A DNA stretch of 64,000 nt from CAXNKH01 sp049296795 (lineage in GTDB: Bacteria > Pseudomonadota > Gammaproteobacteria > Burkholderiales > Burkholderiaceae_C), in contig JBAQTC010000011.1 of NCBI GenBank assembly GCA_049296795.1, positions 124,001-188,000 on the forward strand. The letters run 5' to 3'. Below, piece by piece: positions 8,074 to 17,365 of this stretch. Positions within the stretch are counted from its first letter, which is position 1, and every line of letters starts with the position of its first letter. The notes under the pieces were generated by a model. That model worked only from the letters and a program-made list of their open reading frames with translations. It was not told the origin of the DNA and searched no databases. A program made the position numbers and the translations under genes.

Positions 8074-8841
8074 ATGAACAAAAAACAACTTGAATTGTGG
8101 TCGCCCTGGCTGTTGTTGATTGCCGTGATTTTGTTGTGGCAACTGATTTGTGCCGGCTTGAACGTCTCGGAATTCATTTTCCCCAGCCCATGGCGGATTT
8201 GGACCCAATTCTGGGAATTCAAGGCCATCATTGCGGCCCATGCATGGCGCACCTATTGGGTGACGATGGCGGGCTTTGGAATAGCCATCGTTGTCGGCGT
8301 CATGCTGGGCTTTGTCATCGGTAGCTCGCGGCTGGCCTACGCCGCCGTTTACCCCCTGATGACGGCTTTTAATGCCTTGCCCAAAGCCGCTTTCGTTCCC
8401 ATCCTGGTAGTCTGGTTTGGCATCGGCATAGGGCCGGCCATTCTGACTGCATTCTTGATTTCATTTTTCCCCATCATGGTCAATATTGCGACCGGACTTG
8501 CCACGCTTGAGCCCGAACTTGAAGACGTGCTGCGGGTACTTGGGGCCAGGCGTTGGGACGTGCTGGTCAAAGTGGGCTTGCCTCGCTCCATGCCCTATTT
8601 TTACGGCTCGCTCAAAGTGGCCATCACTTTAGCCTTTGTCGGCACCACGGTCTCGGAAATGACAGCAGCCAACGAAGGCATTGGCTATCTCCTGCTCTCA
8701 GCCGGCTCGGCCATGCAAATGGGCCTGGCCTTCAGTGGCTTGGTGGTGGTCGGCGCCATGGCCATGCTGATGTATGAGCTGTTCAGCTATCTCGAGAAGC
8801 ACACCACGGCCTGGGCCCATCGTGGTTCCCAAAACGACTGA
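8074..8841 (+). CDS. ABC transporter permease (SsuC/TauC-like)
   Basis: This 255-residue inner-membrane protein has about six hydrophobic segments and the cytoplasmic EAA-type loop typical of the SsuC/TauC family (VLRVLGARRWDVLVKVGLP near residues 150-170). It completes the importer with the two genes upstream. It is the last gene before a 177-bp gap, so the ureide operon proper may end here, with glxR read from a separate promoter or by read-through. Confidence 0.9.
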   Translation: MNKKQLELWSPWLLLIAVILLWQLICAGLNVSEFIFPSPWRIWTQFWEFKAIIAAHAWRTYWVTMAGFGIAIVVGVMLGFVIGSSRLAYAAVYPLMTAFNALPKAAFVPILVVWFGIGIGPAILTAFLISFFPIMVNIATGLATLEPELEDVLRVLGARRWDVLVKVGLPRSMPYFYGSLKVAITLAFVGTTVSEMTAANEGIGYLLLSAGSAMQMGLAFSGLVVVGAMAMLMYELFSYLEKHTTAWAHRGSQND

Positions 8842-9018
8842 GCCCGTAACCGCCCTGCTTCCTGGCGACGCATCGGGGATTCAACCACCGAATACCGATC
8901 AAGCTCGATGCCCAAGTGCTTGAGCTTACGCTGGTTCGCAGAGCGTTACAGCATTTCTAGGATAATTCGATTCGCAACGGTTTAGGCAATCGGTCCAAAT
9001 CAATTCTCAAGGAAATTT

Positions 9019-9921
9019 ATGACGCAATCCTCACTCAAGCTGGGCTTTATCGGCCTTGGCATCATGGGCACACCCATGGCACTGAACCTGATCAAGGCCG
9101 GTCACCAGCTTTCGGTCAACACCCGCAGCAAAGTGCCACAGGAATTGATCGACGCGGGTGCCGTTGCCTGCGCCAGTCCGGCCGATGTGGCAAAGCAAGC
9201 TGACATTATTTTCACCATGGTGCCCGACACCCCGGATGTCGAGAAAGTGTTATTTAGCGCAGCGGGCGTGGCAGCGGGCTTGAGCCAAGGAAAAATCGTG
9301 GTGGACATGAGCTCAATCGACCCGATTGCGACCAAAGAATTCGCCAAAAAAATCAATGCCCTGGGCTGCGACTTTCTGGATGCGCCGGTCTCAGGCGGTG
9401 AAGTCGGCGCCAAAGCAGCTAGCCTGACCATCATGGTCGGCGGAGAACAAGCCATTTATGACCAAGTCAAGCCCTTGTTTGACCTGATGGGCAAGAACAT
9501 CAATCTGATCGGCGGCAACGGCGACGGACAAACCTGCAAAGTAGCCAACCAGATCATCGTTGCACTGAACATCGCTGCGGTCAGCGAAGCACTGGTGTTT
9601 GCCTCCAAGGCCGGCGCCGACCCAGCCAAAATACGGCAAGCCCTGATGGGAGGCTTTGCATCATCACGTATTCTCGAGGTGCATGGCGAACGCATGATCA
9701 AGCGTACTTTCAACCCCGGTTTCAGGATTGCCCTGCATCAGAAGGATTTGAACCTGGCCCTGCAAGGCGCGCGCGCACTGAATGTGGCCTTGCCGCAAAC
9801 CGCCAACGCGGCCCAGTTGATGCAAGCCTGCGCGGCGCTGGGCCATGGACAAGCCGATCACTCGGCCCTGGTCAAAGCCCTGGAAGCCCTGTCCAACCAC
9901 CCCGTGGCGCCTGACGCCTGA
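9019..9921 (+). CDS. glxR: 2-hydroxy-3-oxopropionate (tartronate semialdehyde) reductase
   Basis: The enzyme reduces tartronate semialdehyde to D-glycerate and so links glyoxylate from ureide breakdown to central metabolism. The 300-residue protein has the Rossmann motif LGFIGLGIMGTPMALNLI at the start, the substrate-binding DAPVSGGEVGA near residue 121, and GQTCKVANQI with the catalytic lysine near 175. These features define the beta-hydroxyacid dehydrogenase family, and its place after the purine genes favours GlxR over 3-hydroxyisobutyrate dehydrogenase. AAGGAAATTT gives a ribosome binding site. No glyoxylate carboligase (gcl) gene is in the window. Confidence 0.85.
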   Translation: MTQSSLKLGFIGLGIMGTPMALNLIKAGHQLSVNTRSKVPQELIDAGAVACASPADVAKQADIIFTMVPDTPDVEKVLFSAAGVAAGLSQGKIVVDMSSIDPIATKEFAKKINALGCDFLDAPVSGGEVGAKAASLTIMVGGEQAIYDQVKPLFDLMGKNINLIGGNGDGQTCKVANQIIVALNIAAVSEALVFASKAGADPAKIRQALMGGFASSRILEVHGERMIKRTFNPGFRIALHQKDLNLALQGARALNVALPQTANAAQLMQACAALGHGQADHSALVKALEALSNHPVAPDA

Positions 9922-9932
9922 GCTGACGGTCA

Positions 9933-9963
9933 AGAAAAAGCACGGCCGAGTCCCAGGCCGTGC
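9933..9963 (-). terminator. Rho-independent terminator of yebC
   Basis: Read on the minus strand, GCACGGCC, an 8-base loop and GGCCGTGC form a perfect 8-bp stem followed by TTTTTCTTG. It lies 53 bases after the yebC stop. Read on the plus strand after glxR the stem has no T-run, so it mainly serves yebC. Confidence 0.85.
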
Positions 9964-10015
9964 CCCATTTGATCTTGGCTAATGTATTGCCACTGACGAA
10001 ACCGGTTCTACAACC

Positions 10016-10729
10016 TTAGCCCGCCAAACCGGCAAATACATTCTGCACATCATCATTGCCATCAATGGCGGCCAGAAAAGCCTCTACTTCTTCAAGATGC
10101 TCGACGCTCAAGCTGGCCGGGCTCAAGGGATTCTTGGCCTTGTATCCCAGCTTGGCCGACAAAACGCTGAAGCCGTGGGCTGGCAGCGCGCGACTCACCA
10201 GATCAAGATCTGCGGGATCGGTCAGGAATAAGGTGACGCCTTCTTCCTCGCCGGGCTCAAAATCCTGGGCACCAGCTTCGATGGCAGCCAATTCAGGATC
10301 AGCGCCCGCAACGGCCGGTTCGGCTTCGATCATTCCGACATGGTCGAAATCCCAAGCCACTGAACCCGAGGTACCCAGTTGCCCCTTGCGAAACAGCACG
10401 CGCATTTCAGGTGCGGTGCGGTTCACATTGTCGGTCAGGCACTCAACCATGACGGGCACGCGGTGCGGCGCAAAACCTTCGTAAATCACGTGTACAAAAT
10501 TGACGGCTTCGCCTGTAAGCCCCGCCCCTTTTTTGATAGCTCGCTCCAAGGTGTCCTTGGGCATGGAGACTTTACGCGCCTGCTCAACCACCAGTCGCAA
10601 ACGCGCGTTCAATGCCGGATCGGCACCACTGCGCGCAGCAATCATGATGTCTTTGGCCAGTCTTCCAAACAGTTTTCCTTTGGCATTTGCTGCCAGTTCT
10701 TTGCCTTTTGCTTTCCACTGAGCGCCCAT
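10016..10729 (-). CDS. yebC: YebC/PmpR-family protein (TACO1-like)
   Basis: The 237-residue protein begins [19 protein letters not shown] and continues with [14 protein letters not shown] and [15 protein letters not shown], the conserved N-terminal signature of the YebC family. Members act as DNA-binding regulators or as translation factors that relieve ribosome stalling on proline-rich stretches; which applies here cannot be told. The longer reading start (10828) is rejected because family members begin exactly at this MGAQW/MAGHS position. It is monocistronic, with its own terminator at 9933-9963. Confidence 0.92.
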   Translation of the reverse strand: MGAQWKAKGKELAANAKGKLFGRLAKDIMIAARSGADPALNARLRLVVEQARKVSMPKDTLERAIKKGAGLTGEAVNFVHVIYEGFAPHRVPVMVECLTDNVNRTAPEMRVLFRKGQLGTSGSVAWDFDHVGMIEAEPAVAGADPELAAIEAGAQDFEPGEEEGVTLFLTDPADLDLVSRALPAHGFSVLSAKLGYKAKNPLSPASLSVEHLEEVEAFLAAIDGNDDVQNVFAGLAG

Positions 10730-10905
10730 GTCTGAATTTCCTTGGTTGAATAGCGCAGCCATGCGCTCGACGTTGTTCGGGGTATTGGGGCCATGAGCGT
10801 TAGGTAAGCAACAGTGGCCATACCCCACAAGGGGCTAGTTTATCCCTTACGCTCCAACCAACGTAGCGGCGCAATCTGGACTCCAAGTCCAGTTTTCATA
10901 CTAGC

Positions 10906-10917
10906 CTTCACGTGAAG
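10906..10917. promoter_or_regulatory. Perfect 12-bp palindrome upstream of a small membrane-protein gene
   Basis: CTTCACGTGAAG is fully self-complementary and lies 46 bases before the GTG start of the small gene at 10964. A shorter inverted repeat (CTGGACT-CCA-AGTCCAG, about 10877-10893) lies just upstream. Either could be a regulator site for the small gene; no adjacent regulator gene is present. Confidence 0.4.
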
Positions 10918-10963
10918 TACGGATTGCCTAAACTTCAACCTAGATAATTCATTAGGAGAACCC

Positions 10964-11128
10964 GTGAAAACCTCGATCACCTTGCTCTCGACGATAACCA
11001 CAAGCGCCCTGGCCCACGATGGCCATGGGCTAGGCAGCCAGCACTGGCACGCTACGGACACTTGGGGCTTTATTGCGCTAGCAGCGATGCTTGGACTGGC
11101 GATCTGGCTCAGGCGAGGCGGAAAGTAA
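10964..11128 (+). CDS. Small secreted/membrane protein, His-rich (54 aa)
   Basis: A short gene starting with GTG and preceded by TAGGAG at proper spacing encodes 54 residues. The N-terminus (VKTSITLLSTITTSALA) looks like a short signal peptide, followed by the histidine-rich stretch HDGHGLGSQHWHATD. A single hydrophobic segment (WGFIALAAMLGLAIWL) ends in the positively charged RRGGK. Small proteins of this shape are common in betaproteobacteria near metal-handling genes, and the five histidines could bind a metal, but this is inference. It stands alone between yebC and tRNA-Ser. Confidence 0.7.
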   Translation: MKTSITLLSTITTSALAHDGHGLGSQHWHATDTWGFIALAAMLGLAIWLRRGGK

Positions 11129-11169
11129 GCGTTCTGCCTTGAATCCAGCGAAACAATAAAATCCAGTCG

Positions 11170-11197
11170 TTGAGGCTTGCTCACAGCAGGTTAAAAT
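11170..11197 (+). promoter_or_regulatory. Probable sigma-70 promoter of tRNA-Ser
   Basis: TTGAGG (11170-11175) and TAAAAT (11192-11197) are separated by 16 bases, and the -10 box ends 9 bases before the mature tRNA 5' end. Spacing and position fit a tRNA promoter. Confidence 0.6.
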
Positions 11198-11206
11198 ACG
11201 CGACTC

Positions 11207-11294
11207 GGAAGCGTGGCAGAGTGGTCGATTGCACCGGTCTTGAAAACCGGCGACGGGAAACCGTCCGTGAGTTCGAATCTCACCGCTTCCGCCA
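11207..11294 (+). tRNA. tRNA-Ser (anticodon TGA)
   Basis: The 7-bp acceptor stem pairs GGAAGCG with CGCTTCC, and the CCA end is encoded (11292-11294). The anticodon stem CCGGT/ACCGG encloses the loop CTTGAAA with anticodon TGA at 11241-11243. A long variable arm (CGACGGGAAACCGTC) identifies a class II serine tRNA. The T-loop GTTCGAATC is intact. It reads UCN serine codons. Confidence 0.97.
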
Positions 11295-11310
11295 GATATC
11301 AAGAAAAATG

Positions 11311-11331
11311 GGCCTTGTTAGGCCTTTTTTT
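11311..11331 (+). terminator. Rho-independent terminator of tRNA-Ser
   Basis: GGCCT-TGTT-AGGCC forms a 5-bp stem with a 4-base loop, followed directly by seven T residues, 16 bases after the tRNA CCA end. Confidence 0.85.
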
Positions 11332-11396
11332 CATTTTCATTGTGGACTTTTTGGCGGCCATCACGGCAACCCAAGACCGACCTGAAATCAAGGTCG

Positions 11397-12272
11397 CTAA
11401 ACGAAGGCCAGCCAAATGCCCAGGGGCAAAAAGGCCAGGCTACAGAGGTGCCCTACGATGACGGTTGAAGCCACCTTGTTGGGTTCGATTTGAAATTTGT
11501 CAGCCAGCATGAAGTTGAAGACTGCTGGTGGCAAGCAGGCAAACAAAATCAAGGCACCACGTTCAACGCCCTGCAATGGAATAAACCACAGCAGCCCGAA
11601 CACGGCAGCAAGTCTGATGGCCACAATCAAGACCGACGATTGAGCCCCAACCTTGGCGTCTGCAATTTTGCTGCTGGCAAGCCTTGCCCCCAGGGACAGC
11701 AACATCATTGGAACCAAAACACTGCCGATCATGGTCAACGATGTTTGAAGCCACGTGGGCAGTTCCAACTGCAATTGAGAACTGCCAACACCCAGCACAG
11801 TCGCCCAAACCAAGGGGTTGGAATAAACCATTCGCCAATCCACTTTGCCACTCATGACACCGGCGCCGAGAGTGAAATGCAAAATATTGGAGATCACCAA
11901 CAACACCACGGCAGGCGCCATGCCTTGGGGCCCATAGGCCAGGGCAATCAAAGGGATGCCTACGGGACCCACGTTGGTGAACATGACACAAGGCAAAAAC
12001 GCTTGTTGAGATGAACCAGAGAATTTCACCAGTGGCCAAGCGATCAGACCGCTGAGCAAGACCAAGGCAATCGATGTCGCCGTAAAAGACAAGGCCGCGA
12101 TGGGGTCAAATGACTTGGCAGACAGGGAAGTGAAAATCAGGACAGGTAGCGCAATATCCACCACCAGTTTATTTGCCCCTGCCAAATCTGGCTTGACACG
12201 TCGGCTATAAAAAAATCCAACCAGTGCCAGAGCGAAAATGGGGAGTGTGATGGTAACGATTGTTGAAAACAT
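11397..12272 (-). CDS. AEC (auxin efflux carrier) family transporter
   Basis: The 291-residue inner-membrane protein has about ten hydrophobic segments in two groups, in the AEC/PIN-type arrangement. It starts MFSTIVTITLPIFALALVGF and carries KLVVDIALPVLIFTSL and the proline/asparagine-bearing FTNVGPVGIPLIAL. AEC members move small organic acids such as malate or malonate by a sodium- or proton-linked mechanism; the substrate here is unknown. The ATG at 12272 has AGGACT just upstream on its strand and is preferred over an eight-residue longer start. It stands alone, divergent from mutS. Confidence 0.85.
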   Translation of the reverse strand: MFSTIVTITLPIFALALVGFFYSRRVKPDLAGANKLVVDIALPVLIFTSLSAKSFDPIAALSFTATSIALVLLSGLIAWPLVKFSGSSQQAFLPCVMFTNVGPVGIPLIALAYGPQGMAPAVVLLVISNILHFTLGAGVMSGKVDWRMVYSNPLVWATVLGVGSSQLQLELPTWLQTSLTMIGSVLVPMMLLSLGARLASSKIADAKVGAQSSVLIVAIRLAAVFGLLWFIPLQGVERGALILFACLPPAVFNFMLADKFQIEPNKVASTVIVGHLCSLAFLPLGIWLAFV

Positions 12273-12523
12273 AGTCCTGGAGTTTGTTGGCGGCACTTTG
12301 GCCAGCGTGCATTATGTTTTACGCTGACCAACGACCAGCCTTGTCCCATGCGGTAAGGGCCTGAAAACCAAGCCTCACTGCCGGTGAAGTGGTATCGTTA
12401 AAAGTTGAATTGTCGACTTTCTCTGATGCTTTAAAAAACTCTCCTGACTATCATCGACACACCCGGCATACATGAGCTGAACGCTTAAGCAGTTAGACAT
12501 GAACAAGTTTTTAGGATAACCCG

Positions 12524-15169
12524 TTGATCAATAAGGAAAAAAATGGTTTAGACGATACCCGAGCCGGGGCGTCTGGACACACGCCGATGATGGTGCAGTA
12601 TCTCGCTATCAAGGCCGAGTACCCTGGCATCTTGGTGTTCTACCGCATGGGTGATTTTTATGAGTTGTTTTTTTCCGATGCAGAAAAAGCCTCACGACTG
12701 CTTGATATCACCCTGACCCAGCGCGGCCAATCGGCCGGTGAGCCCGTGCTGATGGCGGGAGTTCCGTTTCATTCGATGGAGGGCTACCTGGCCAAGCTCA
12801 TCAAACAAGGCGAATCAGTGGCGATTTGCGAGCAGGTGGGTGAAGTCAACAACAAGGGGCCGGTAGAGCGCAAAGTGGTTCGGGTCGTGACGCCTGGGAC
12901 CTTAACCGACAGTGCGCTGCTCAGCGACAAGACCGAATCGCTGTTGTTGGCGATCCATCAAGGGCCCCGCAATACCTACGGTCTGGCCTGGCTTAGTGTC
13001 ACCCAGGGCGAACTGCACTTGGCGCAGTGCGACAGCGACGAAGTGGCTGAATGGGTGGCCCGGATCGCGCCGGGAGAAATCGTTTACAGCGCCAACGTCT
13101 CGGCCAGCTTCGAGCAGCGGCTCAAAACCTGGGGTGGCGCTGGCCAATATGCGCTATGCGCTCGTCCCGAGTGGCAGTTTGATGCCGCATTGGGCCAGCG
13201 CAAGCTGCTGGAGCTGCTCAAAGTCGCCAGCTTGTCGGCTTGGAACGCCCAAGAGCTGGTCCAGTCCCATGGCGCTGCTGCCGCTCTTCTGGCGTACGCC
13301 GAACACACCCAAGGACGCGCGCTGTCGCACGTGCACAGCTTGCGGGTACAGCGCCAGGACGAGTTGATCGATCTGCCGCAAACGACCCGCCGCAATCTGG
13401 AGCTGACCCAAACCCTGCGCGGCGAAGACTCTCCTACGCTGCTCTCTTTACTCGACAGTTGCATGACCGGCATGGGCAGCCGCTTGTTGAAAAACTGGCT
13501 GCTTAATCCACAGCGTGATCGGCGAGCAGCGCAGCAGCGTCAAGATGCCATCGGCATTTTGCGCCAAGGCGTTTGGCAAGAACTGCGTTCACAACTCAAG
13601 GGCAGCACCGATGTGGAGCGCATCAGCGCCCGACTGGCGCTGCGCCAAGTGCGTCCGCGCGAACTCCTGGCTTTGCAGCTAACACTGGCGAAAACAGGAC
13701 TGCTGGCTGGCCTGCTACCCGAGCAGGAGACGTTGTTGTCGCGTTTGTTCGATGACTTGCAGTCCCCGCCGGGCTGCATCGAGCTTCTGCAAAGCGCGAT
13801 CGCAGCCGAACCTGCGGCTTTGATTCGTGATGGCGGCGTGTTCGCCACCGGCTATGACGCAGAGCTCGACGAGTTACGCGCCATCCAAACCCATTGCGAT
13901 GACTTCCTGCTCGATCTGGAAGGCCGGGAAAAAGAGCGTACCGGAATCGCCAACTTGCGCGTGCAATTCAACAAAGTGCACGGCTTTTTCATTGAAGTCA
14001 CCCAGGGGCAACTCGACAAAGTTCCGGACGATTACCGACGACGTCAAACCCTGAAGAACGCTGAACGCTTCATCACCCCTGAGCTCAAGGCTTTCGAAGA
14101 CAAGGCATTGAGCGCCCAAGAACGCGGCTTGGCGCGCGAAAAATTTCTATACGAACACCTGCTCGACCAGCTCGAGCCTTTTGTGCCGGCCCTCTCTAAG
14201 TTGGCCCGCGCCATCGCTACGCTCGACGTGTTGGCCGCCTTGGCCGAGCGCTCGCTGACCCTGGACTGGTGCGCGCCCTTGTTCAGTCGCGAACCCTGTA
14301 TCGAAATCAGCCAAGGTCGACACCCCGTGGTTCAGGCCCGGTTGGCGCAGACCAGTGGCCTAGGCGGCGCCCACGGCAGCAGTTCTTTTATTGCCAATGA
14401 CACCCGCTTAGGCCCCAAGCAGCGCATGCAAATCATCACCGGCCCCAACATGGGCGGCAAGTCCACCTATATGCGTCAGGTCGCGCTGATTGTGTTGCTG
14501 GCATCCATGGGCAGCTATGTACCGGCAGCAGGTTGTCGGCTGGGCCCGATTGACGCGATCCACACCCGGATTGGTGCGGCCGATGACCTGGCCAACGCCC
14601 AATCCACCTTCATGCTGGAGATGACTGAGGCAGCGCAAATCTTGAATTCAGCTAGCCCGAATTCGTTGGTTCTGATGGACGAGATCGGCCGCGGCACGTC
14701 CACTTTTGATGGTCTGGCGTTGGCCTCTGCCATTGCCACTCAGTTGCATGACAAAACCCAGGCTTTCACGCTGTTTGCCACCCACTACTTTGAGATTACC
14801 GAATTCCCCGCCAGTCACCACGCTGCACTCAACGTCCATGTGAGCGCTGCCGAATCGGGTCGCGACATCGTGTTCCTGCATGAAATCCAAGCCGGACCGG
14901 CCAGCCGAAGTTACGGCATTCAGGTGGCACGTTTAGCCGGCATCCCAGCCGCCGTGCTGCGCCACGCCAGCCACACGCTGGAAACTTTAGAAGCCCACGC
15001 CAGTCAAGCACAGACCCAGGTCGATCTGTTCGCAGCGCCGCCCGCCGCGCCTGTCAATGCACCCAACGCCGTTGAAGCTCAGCTGACAGACCTCGACCCC
15101 GACAGCTTGAGCCCACGTGAGGCGCTCGAAGCACTCTATGCACTGAAGAAGTTGGCAAGGAAATCCTAA
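12524..15169 (+). CDS. mutS: DNA mismatch repair protein MutS
   Basis: MutS recognises mismatches and small loops and starts methyl-directed repair with MutL. The 881-residue protein has the mismatch-binding Phe-X-Glu region ([12 protein letters not shown], near residues 40-52), the connector, lever and clamp domains, and an ABC-type ATPase with GPNMGGKST near residue 640, [14 protein letters not shown], and FATHYFE. The C-terminal tail ends in the usual [15 protein letters not shown] helix. The chosen start is TTG at 12524, with AGGAT seven bases upstream; family alignments would also allow a start near HTPMMVQYL, about 20 residues in. The 250 bases upstream, divergent from the AEC gene, show no convincing promoter. 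Confidence 0.95.
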   Translation: MINKEKNGLDDTRAGASGHTPMMVQYLAIKAEYPGILVFYRMGDFYELFFSDAEKASRLLDITLTQRGQSAGEPVLMAGVPFHSMEGYLAKLIKQGESVAICEQVGEVNNKGPVERKVVRVVTPGTLTDSALLSDKTESLLLAIHQGPRNTYGLAWLSVTQGELHLAQCDSDEVAEWVARIAPGEIVYSANVSASFEQRLKTWGGAGQYALCARPEWQFDAALGQRKLLELLKVASLSAWNAQELVQSHGAAAALLAYAEHTQGRALSHVHSLRVQRQDELIDLPQTTRRNLELTQTLRGEDSPTLLSLLDSCMTGMGSRLLKNWLLNPQRDRRAAQQRQDAIGILRQGVWQELRSQLKGSTDVERISARLALRQVRPRELLALQLTLAKTGLLAGLLPEQETLLSRLFDDLQSPPGCIELLQSAIAAEPAALIRDGGVFATGYDAELDELRAIQTHCDDFLLDLEGREKERTGIANLRVQFNKVHGFFIEVTQGQLDKVPDDYRRRQTLKNAERFITPELKAFEDKALSAQERGLAREKFLYEHLLDQLEPFVPALSKLARAIATLDVLAALAERSLTLDWCAPLFSREPCIEISQGRHPVVQARLAQTSGLGGAHGSSSFIANDTRLGPKQRMQIITGPNMGGKSTYMRQVALIVLLASMGSYVPAAGCRLGPIDAIHTRIGAADDLANAQSTFMLEMTEAAQILNSASPNSLVLMDEIGRGTSTFDGLALASAIATQLHDKTQAFTLFATHYFEITEFPASHHAALNVHVSAAESGRDIVFLHEIQAGPASRSYGIQVARLAGIPAAVLRHASHTLETLEAHASQAQTQVDLFAAPPAAPVNAPNAVEAQLTDLDPDSLSPREALEALYALKKLARKS

Positions 15170-15197
15170 GCCACCCGGTATCGAACCTTCTCCAACC

Positions 15198-16037
15198 TCA
15201 GGCTGCCCAGCGAACTGTTCCGCTCCAGGCGGTGGCTAGAACGACCAATCCGAACACAATGCGGTACCAGGCGAAGCCGACAAAGCTTTGGCTGGCGATG
15301 TAGCGCAGCAGCCAACGCACACAGAGCCAAGCACTGATGAAAGAAAACAGCAGGCCCACAGCGAATAAAGGCAGGTCCGCCCAAGACAGCAGGGCGCGTT
15401 CCTTATAAAGGCTGTACGCACCAGCGCCTATCAATGTCGGTATGGCCAGATAGAAAGAAAAATCGACCGATGCTTTGCGCGACAGCCCCAGCAACATGCC
15501 GCCAATGATGGTGGCGCCGCTGCGACTGGTTCCAGGAATCATCGCCAGACACTGCACCAGCCCCAGCTTAAGGGCATCGAGCGCTGTCATTTGCTCGACT
15601 TCCTGAATCCGTGGCCCGGCGCTCATTTGCAGTTGCCTGCGCTCTGCCCACAAAATGACAAAGCCACCCAGAATAAAGGTGCTGGCCACCACCACCGGCG
15701 TGAACAAGTGCGCCGTGATCATGGTCCCAAACAACAGACCCAAAACGACGGCGGGTATGAAAGCGATCAGGATATTGAGGGCGAACAACTGCGCTTGTTT
15801 TTGATTCGGAAGCGCAATCAAAGTGGCGCGAATTTTTTGCCAGTAGACGATGATGACCGCCAGAATCGCCCCGGTCTGAATCGCTATATTGAACACCTTG
15901 GATTTCTCATCTTCAAAACCCAGCAAAGCGCCAGCCAGTATCAAGTGACCGGTAGACGAGATCGGCAAAAATTCGGTCAAGCCCTCGACCACGCCCATCA
16001 CGACAGCTTTGATTAACAACTCCAAATCCACATCCAC
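15198..16037 (-). CDS. uppP: Undecaprenyl-diphosphatase UppP/BacA
   Basis: This inner-membrane enzyme recycles undecaprenyl pyrophosphate to the monophosphate carrier for peptidoglycan and other envelope polymers; overexpression gives bacitracin resistance. The 279-residue protein shows the two family motifs, [15 protein letters not shown] (residues 18-32) and [20 protein letters not shown] (near 169-188), and about eight membrane segments. It converges on mutS with only 28 bases between the stops. Confidence 0.95.
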   Translation of the reverse strand: MDVDLELLIKAVVMGVVEGLTEFLPISSTGHLILAGALLGFEDEKSKVFNIAIQTGAILAVIIVYWQKIRATLIALPNQKQAQLFALNILIAFIPAVVLGLLFGTMITAHLFTPVVVASTFILGGFVILWAERRQLQMSAGPRIQEVEQMTALDALKLGLVQCLAMIPGTSRSGATIIGGMLLGLSRKASVDFSFYLAIPTLIGAGAYSLYKERALLSWADLPLFAVGLLFSFISAWLCVRWLLRYIASQSFVGFAWYRIVFGLVVLATAWSGTVRWAA

Positions 16038-16094
16038 TCCTTCATGTTGGGGCCAGAGCCCACTCGTTCACCGCTCTAATTTCCGGGAAATCGT

Positions 16095-16118
16095 TGTCCT
16101 GAATTGAGGTCTGACCCC
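16095..16118 (+). repeat. REP-like repeat copy (TGTCCTGAATTG...GTCTGACCCC)
   Basis: This 24-base segment matches the reverse complement of 17389-17412 with one mismatch. It lies just past the 3' end of the MacB-type permease gene, so that gene is flanked by copies of the same short repeat. The core GGTCTGACCCC is a partial palindrome. Confidence 0.7.
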
Positions 16119-16129
16119 AAAGGGGTTTT

Positions 16130-17365
16130 CTATTCATAACGCAGGGCCTGAATCGGCAACAAGCGCGAAGCTTGGCGCGCCGGGTAAAAGCCAAAAAAGA
16201 CGCCAACCAAAGCTGAAAATCCCGCCGCCAGCACAATGGATGCGACGGTCATGCTGACTTGCCAGCCAGCGAAGCTGCCAACGGCCCAGGTGGACGCTGC
16301 GCCTAACAAGACGCCAATCGCACCACCGATCAAACTCAGGGTCACCGCCTCAATCAAAAACTGCGCCAAGATGTCTTTGGAACGTGCTCCCACCGCCATG
16401 CGCAGGCCGATTTCGCGGGTGCGCTCGGTCACACTCACCAGCATGATGTTCATGATGCCGATGCCGCCAATGATCAAGCTGATGCTCGCCACCGCAGCGA
16501 GTAACAACGTCATGATGCGGCTCGATTCCTCCTGCGCCTGCAAGATTTCGGTCAGGTTGCGAATCGCAAACGGGTCTTCCCCACCAACCGGAACCTTGAA
16601 GCGTTGCCGCAGCAGTTCCTTGATTCCTTCTTCCGCCGTTTTCATGTTCTGACCATCGCGAACCTTGACCGCAATCGAGCCGACCCGCTTCAACCGGCTG
16701 GTGGCTTCACCACCCCAGATTCGGTTGCGCAACGTGCTGATCGGTATCATCAGCACATCGTCCTGGTCATGCCCCATGGAGTTTTGTCCCTTGGTCGCCA
16801 ACACGCCGACCACCGTCATCGGCACGCTTCGCACCCGGATCACCTGATCGACCGGGTCTTGCTCGCCAAACAGTTCGCGCGCCACCGTGGCGCCGAGCCA
16901 AGCCACTTTGGCTGAACCCGCCAGCTCGGCCGGATCAAACATCCGGCCGGATTGCAGCGCCCAGTCGCGCGCCTCCAGGTAATCGTTATTGACGCCCTGG
17001 ATCGTGGTGCCCCAGTTGGTATTGCCACCCACCACTTGGCCGCTGGTGCGCGATACCGGTGCGGCCACTTGCACTTCGGGAATGTCCAGCGCAATCGCTT
17101 GCGCGTCTTCTTCGGTCAAGCGTTGCCGCGTTTGCGCTCCCAGCCGCACACCGGCTTGCGACACCCCACCCGGCAGCACCAGCATGATGTTGGAGCCCAG
17201 GCCTTTCATTTGATTTTGAACCCGCTCGGTGGCACCGCGGCCCACCGCAATCATGGTGATCACGGCAGCCACCCCGATGATGATGCCCAGCATGGTCAGA
17301 ATGCTGCGCAAAGTGTTGGCAGCCAGCGCCCGCAACGCACTTCTTAAAGCAGAAAAAAAGTTCAT
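16130..17365 (-). CDS. MacB-type ABC transporter permease (FtsX-like)
   Basis: The 411-residue inner-membrane protein has an N-terminal TM helix (residues about 20-42, with RSILTMLGIIIGVAAVITMI), a periplasmic MacB_PCD domain (about 45-270) and three C-terminal TM helices (FtsX domain) with IGGIGIMNIMLVSVTERTRE. In this group the permease and ATPase are separate proteins, unlike E. coli MacB. With the ATPase and MacA-like gene upstream it should form a tripartite exporter or lipoprotein/peptide mechanotransducer. The ATG at 17365 overlaps the ATPase stop (ATGA). The gene is flanked by repeat copies at both ends. Confidence 0.9.
   Translation of the reverse strand: MNFFSALRSALRALAANTLRSILTMLGIIIGVAAVITMIAVGRGATERVQNQMKGLGSNIMLVLPGGVSQAGVRLGAQTRQRLTEEDAQAIALDIPEVQVAAPVSRTSGQVVGGNTNWGTTIQGVNNDYLEARDWALQSGRMFDPAELAGSAKVAWLGATVARELFGEQDPVDQVIRVRSVPMTVVGVLATKGQNSMGHDQDDVLMIPISTLRNRIWGGEATSRLKRVGSIAVKVRDGQNMKTAEEGIKELLRQRFKVPVGGEDPFAIRNLTEILQAQEESSRIMTLLLAAVASISLIIGGIGIMNIMLVSVTERTREIGLRMAVGARSKDILAQFLIEAVTLSLIGGAIGVLLGAASTWAVGSFAGWQVSMTVASIVLAAGFSALVGVFFGFYPARQASRLLPIQALRYE

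Noticed and set aside
9940..9963. Same hairpin as a terminator for glxR on the plus strand
   Set aside because: The plus-strand 3' flank is CCCATTTG without a proper T-run; it fits yebC on the minus strand.
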